A DNA stretch of 64,000 nucleotides from Aphanocapsa sp. GSE-SYN-MK-11-07L (GTDB lineage Bacteria; Cyanobacteriota; Cyanobacteriia; Thermosynechococcales; Thermosynechococcaceae): positions 19,277-83,276 of the forward strand of contig JAHHGS010000082.1 of NCBI GenBank assembly GCA_019359715.1, given 5' to 3'. Below, piece after piece: positions 61,601 to 64,000 of the stretch. The translations under genes and the position numbers were made by a program. How positions within the stretch are numbered: the first letter of the stretch is position 1; each line of letters begins with the position of its first letter. The notes under the pieces are model-generated. The model had not been told where the DNA came from. It did no database searches and saw only the letters and a program-made list of their open reading frames with translations.

Positions 61601-63831
61601 ATCTGCTAGGGGAACGAACGTTGCATAACAGCTACAACGAGCTGAAAGCGTTGACCCAGCGCAAGCCGCATCAGCTATTGACCGAGTATCCAGCCTTAAA
61701 GGAACTCAGCGATCGCTGTCGCGATCGAATTCTGGAAGTCGAACTGAGTCGCGGGGATTTGCCGACCGCAGCTTCTACGCCTGCCCTGGCTTTGAGTTCA
61801 ATCATTGGTATTCCTGCCCTGATCAAAGTGCTTCAGAGCTTTCGGCAAGAGCAATTTGTGCGCGGCTGGATGCGGAATAGTCTGAACCGAGCAACGGTGT
61901 TGAGCTATCTCTGTCGGATTTCTTTTCCAGCCGCAGACGATACCCCAGAGGCTTTTGCGATGCAGATCAGGGCAGCCAACATTCCTGAACAGCGGCTACT
62001 AGAATTGGCCCTCTACGCTCCCCAATGGACGCGCTACGTGCAGCAGGTGCTGGGGTGGCCGGCGTTAACGGAAGCCGTCTGGTGGTTTCACGCCCACACC
62101 AAAGATTCCCACTGGGAAGTCGATCGCGAGATCCGAGACACTTGGACAGCTCAGGTGAGGGAATATACGCCCCTGACGGCGGAGGACTTACTAGAGGGAG
62201 CGGTCGATGTGCCCTGGTTCTGGCGAGTCTACAGCCAGATCCAGCCGGAACAATGGCAGGCGATCCACGAAGCGGCCAAGTATGCCTCTGGCGGACAGGG
62301 GCATCAACGGGCGCGACTGTTTGCCGATGCCATGCTAGGTCTTCTGGAGCAAGAAAGCTTGATCAAACGAATTCAGGACAAACGCCATCAAGACTCCGTG
62401 CGAGCCTTGGGCTTGCTCCCCTTAGGATCTGTTCAGCAGCAATCAGAAATTCTCACCCGCTATGAGCTGTTTCAGGAGTTTCTCAGAACCAGCCGTAAAT
62501 TTGGTTCCCAGCGTCAAGCCAGCGAAAAGCTAGCCGTGCGGATTGGGATGGAGAATTTGGCTCGGACAGCCGGCTATCCTGACCCGCAGCGCCTAGAGTG
62601 GGCCATGGAAGCGCAGGCGATCGCAGATCTGGCCCGTGGGCCGGTCAGCGTTACGGTAGACGACGTGACCGTCAGTTTGGCACTGGATGCCCAAGGACAG
62701 CCCCAAATCAGCACCACCAAAGCAGGTAAAGCCTTAAAAGCAATTCCGGCTAAGCTGAAAAAACAAACGGCGATCGCCCAGCTCCAAGAGCGTAAACAAA
62801 GCCTCTCCCGCCAGGGGGCGCGGATGCGATCGTCTTTAGAAGCGGCCATGTGTCGAGGCGACGAATTCACCGCTGCCGAACTGCAACGCCTGTTCAGTCA
62901 TCCGATTCTGAAGCCGATGCTGCAAACGCTCGTTTTTGGTAACGCAGACTTGAGCGGCTATCCGGTTCAGAATGGGACTGGCTTAGCAAATCACGCTGGG
63001 GCGATCCTGCCCTTGTCAGACCAGAGCAAGCTGCGGATTCTTCACCCCGTTGATCTGGTCGCAACCGGGGAATGGCACCTCTGGCAGCAGGAGTGCTTTG
63101 CTAGCCAGCGTCGCCAGCCCTTCAAGCAAGTGTTTAGGGAGCTATACGTCCTAACGGCGGCGGAACAAACCGAATCTAAAGGTTCCTGTCGCTATGCTGG
63201 ACAGCAGGTCAATCCCAGCCAAGCCTTGGCACTTTTAGGCAAACGCGGTTGGGTGACAGACCCAGAAGCAGGGGTGCGCCGCACCTTCCATGATCACGAC
63301 CTCTCAGTTTGGATCAGCTTTCAAGGTGGCTGCTACACCCCAGCCGAAGTGGAAGGGTTAACCCTGGAGGAAGTTTATTTTTGTCAGCGCAGCCAGTGGC
63401 AATCCCTTGCTTTAAATACAATTCCGTCGATCGTCTTTAGTGAAGTAATGCGGGATCTTGATCTGGTCGTCAGCGTCGCCCATCAAGGCGGAGTTGACCC
63501 AGAAGCAAGTGCTTCAACCGTCGAGATGCGATCGGCCTTGGTGCGCGAAACCAATCGCTTGTTGCACCTAGAGAACGTGAGCCTCAAAGGCAACTACGCG
63601 CTGATTGCCGGTACACTCGGCAATTACTCCGTCCATTTGGGCAGCGGCGTGGTTCATCGCCAGCCGGGCGGGGCTGTATGCATTATTCCCGTCCACGGTC
63701 AGCATCGCGGCCGCCTATTTCTGCCCTTTAGTGACGACGACCCCAAAACGGCGGAAGTTATTTCCAAAGTGCTATTACTCGCAAAAGACAGTGAGATCAA
63801 AGATCCGACGATTTTGGCGCAAATTCGTTAG
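58621..63831 (+). CDS. Giant DUF4132 domain protein (about 1736 aa)
   Basis: A very large soluble protein. The N-terminal two-thirds is mostly helical, with HEAT-repeat-like pairs (about residues 280-560: AERRQIGVWMLGQLQLPEGY, QDAEIRQILLDLAGDRATYV). An acidic linker (DLDQEDQDES) is at about 866-880. The C-terminal part has the DUF4132 pattern: SVTVDDVTVSLALDAQGQPQ (about 1341 on), a Lys-rich ALKAIPAKLKKQTAIAQL, FTAAELQRLFSHPILKPML, ILHPVDLVATGEWHLWQQE (about 1471 on) and the conserved QPFKQVFRELYVLT. DUF4132 occurs in the E. coli molR/yehI-type loci next to MoxR AAA, VWA and SWIM genes, with no clear biochemical function. TTG 58621 is chosen for its SD. An IS5-type element now begins 105 bases downstream. 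Confidence 0.88.
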   Translation: MLNRESAYQELQNYRTTTTIAQLRSRMAPLRDDLGEIAWAWLDQGARGSSQLNPLRHRELMQRWQQVNDEERQQIWAALFPRIAVYVEAAWQLHRHLPYQTYGKPFRSASSDQALQESRNRWMSSLLRIVGEYEQEITWYAAWPAYLWQDDVFSLLLAGAISLGDAAGEEVYTILEASVLGEHPIGSIGGHVIQALLIVDRPEGWQLIENLLVAAQRQEGLRQTIFQAISQAHPQVFRRFLRLILEQDLTRFSATIQAANGWFGFQADVSQRRQVEQSLQSVLGFLEQPGLAAAALASDHPQQVYLALWAIAFDDALVALAAAEQLLTDPAAERRQIGVWMLGQLQLPEGYLALLPMLADPDLEVAAEAFSHLRHTGYLDLMAVDLFERLEALLERIPQAAIAVQSLPWLGERQPLTQTEIIDTLVQVLDERSPRRLIPYLPLMSPHSRVQSARLLAEIQPQDAEIRQILLDLAGDRATYVRETALELLQKQRLQDGEAQQLETLLTRKAGDLRRGILRLLLNQADQAALDSAQRLLNSAKELQRLAGLELLAQITSSDSDLGSQPEGQTLACQALAEQYRSQHAKLSTAETELLDQILATAPQAATLENALGLIDPAQRTWPNPPVAPTPAPILVTPAAQALLASLDQLIDQQRSTLITDPDAEPNQEAQLLGNIGYLPLPLPDLSWQENLARLPLAEVWLTWLRDRPAELRDRDGRELWRAIAAFGGRDYFSPSFFPGYFRFSYGGFWNSQEPQWVRQLKQQLVVKVEPLKYPQLVDSLLNWFLSLETAADQVNWLLDAAEYSLAMIREAANHDLSQAQPQTADEPTLESIRSQFNLPAGMELPPEMLSPFVNLAAGNFEMFGSDFEPDLDQEDQDESANPYQPRLGSANLGFDWRQQAELLAWLYLASRQLTTHPTAWQPEQIRRLWHLLRWLDQPTDSVPRYRFHKTNGGSSYELATNGEGIVFRQPPELAELMAAFTAGVATEADLIEHLLGERTLHNSYNELKALTQRKPHQLLTEYPALKELSDRCRDRILEVELSRGDLPTAASTPALALSSIIGIPALIKVLQSFRQEQFVRGWMRNSLNRATVLSYLCRISFPAADDTPEAFAMQIRAANIPEQRLLELALYAPQWTRYVQQVLGWPALTEAVWWFHAHTKDSHWEVDREIRDTWTAQVREYTPLTAEDLLEGAVDVPWFWRVYSQIQPEQWQAIHEAAKYASGGQGHQRARLFADAMLGLLEQESLIKRIQDKRHQDSVRALGLLPLGSVQQQSEILTRYELFQEFLRTSRKFGSQRQASEKLAVRIGMENLARTAGYPDPQRLEWAMEAQAIADLARGPVSVTVDDVTVSLALDAQGQPQISTTKAGKALKAIPAKLKKQTAIAQLQERKQSLSRQGARMRSSLEAAMCRGDEFTAAELQRLFSHPILKPMLQTLVFGNADLSGYPVQNGTGLANHAGAILPLSDQSKLRILHPVDLVATGEWHLWQQECFASQRRQPFKQVFRELYVLTAAEQTESKGSCRYAGQQVNPSQALALLGKRGWVTDPEAGVRRTFHDHDLSVWISFQGGCYTPAEVEGLTLEEVYFCQRSQWQSLALNTIPSIVFSEVMRDLDLVVSVAHQGGVDPEASASTVEMRSALVRETNRLLHLENVSLKGNYALIAGTLGNYSVHLGSGVVHRQPGGAVCIIPVHGQHRGRLFLPFSDDDPKTAEVISKVLLLAKDSEIKDPTILAQIR

Positions 63832-63877
63832 TTCTCTCGCACAGAATTCGCCCCAGCTGGAGTTGCTGCCAAAGATT

Positions 63878-64000
63878 AGACCTCTTGCGAAAGTACCTGT
63901 ATTAAGGAGAAAGTAGGTCAAAGGAGGATTTGTCCATGACCTATACCAATGTTAAAGACCTGACCCCTGCAGCATTTAAGCGGCTGTGTGGGGTGCGACC
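63878..64000 (+). mobile_element. IS5-family insertion sequence, left part
   Basis: The stretch AGACCTCTTGCGAAAG at 63878 looks like the left terminal repeat of cyanobacterial IS5-group elements, and a transposase reading frame opens 58 bases later. The right end and any target duplication lie outside the window. The boundary is an estimate. Confidence 0.6.
63936..64000 (+). CDS. IS5-family transposase, N-terminal fragment (cut by window edge)
   Basis: From ATG 63936, with AAGGAGG nine bases upstream, the frame reads MTYTNVKDLTPAAFKRLCGV to the window edge. This is the typical start of the helix-turn-helix part of IS5-family (DDE_Tnp_4-type) transposases in cyanobacteria. Only 21 residues are visible, so family placement is firm only to that extent. 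Whether the element is intact cannot be seen. Confidence 0.75.
   Translation, partial: MTYTNVKDLTPAAFKRLCGVR

Overview
The window is chromosomal DNA of a cyanobacterium. The palindrome GCGATCGC (HIP1) is scattered through it, and it carries gap2, a GlpX-type FBPase/SBPase, hemA, a CpcT/CpeT-like chromophore lyase, LabA-like and DUF2949 proteins, an rbp-rpsU pair, and the small RNA Yfr1 between a guaB3 gene and trxA. I cannot name genus or species; gene content and base composition would fit a filamentous Leptolyngbya-like lineage, but that is a guess.

Layout. 0-9.5 kb, all minus: a truncated UPF0182 membrane protein, a LivM-type permease, four small overlapping genes that look like an orphan polymorphic-toxin tip with immunity-like partners, purB, a LOG-family protein, trxA, Yfr1, guaB3 and a conserved hypothetical. 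9.7-16.4 kb: avtA, a VapD-type RNase, a DUF697-type GTPase with a small membrane partner, nfi, an alpha/beta hydrolase and mtnP. 16.4-20.7 kb: an ECF sigma factor with its RskA-like anti-sigma factor, a DsbD/CcdA-like membrane protein, a membrane-anchored thioredoxin and a spondin_N plus RTX protein; two of these genes share an upstream motif AAATCC-N16-TGTATATCA. 20.8-30.5 kb: YciI, glpX, hemA, DUF2949, gap2, pentapeptide repeats, CpcT-like lyase, DUF362, a glycosyltransferase and two secreted stress-type proteins. 30.8-43.3 kb: alpha-amylase, DUF1003, lipid kinase, M20 amidohydrolase, LabA-like NYN protein, groES-groEL (with K-box and CIRCE), tyrA, Uma2, a fused MFS/spermidine-synthase-like protein and an NTF2-like protein.

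43.3-46.4 kb is rearranged: an IS3 remnant, a NarL-type response regulator, a perfect 221-bp tandem duplication, a histidine-kinase fragment, a RelE-type toxin-antitoxin pair, then the intact histidine kinase. 46.8-52.9 kb is the kdpABFC operon with a short KdpD lacking a kinase domain. 53.3-57.8 kb holds mutS2, a pentapeptide protein, rpsU, an RRM protein and an L25/CTC protein. 58.1-63.8 kb is a two-gene unit: a 156-residue protein ending in Gly-Gly, then a giant DUF4132 protein. An IS5-type transposase begins at the right edge.

Most coding regions are ordinary cyanobacterial housekeeping. The parts that most deserve a second look are the DUF4132 unit with its possibly ubiquitin-like partner, the ECF/thioredoxin/spondin regulon, the split two-component operon with its toxin-antitoxin insertion, and the toxin-like cluster behind purB. 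No tRNA, rRNA or CRISPR array was recognised.
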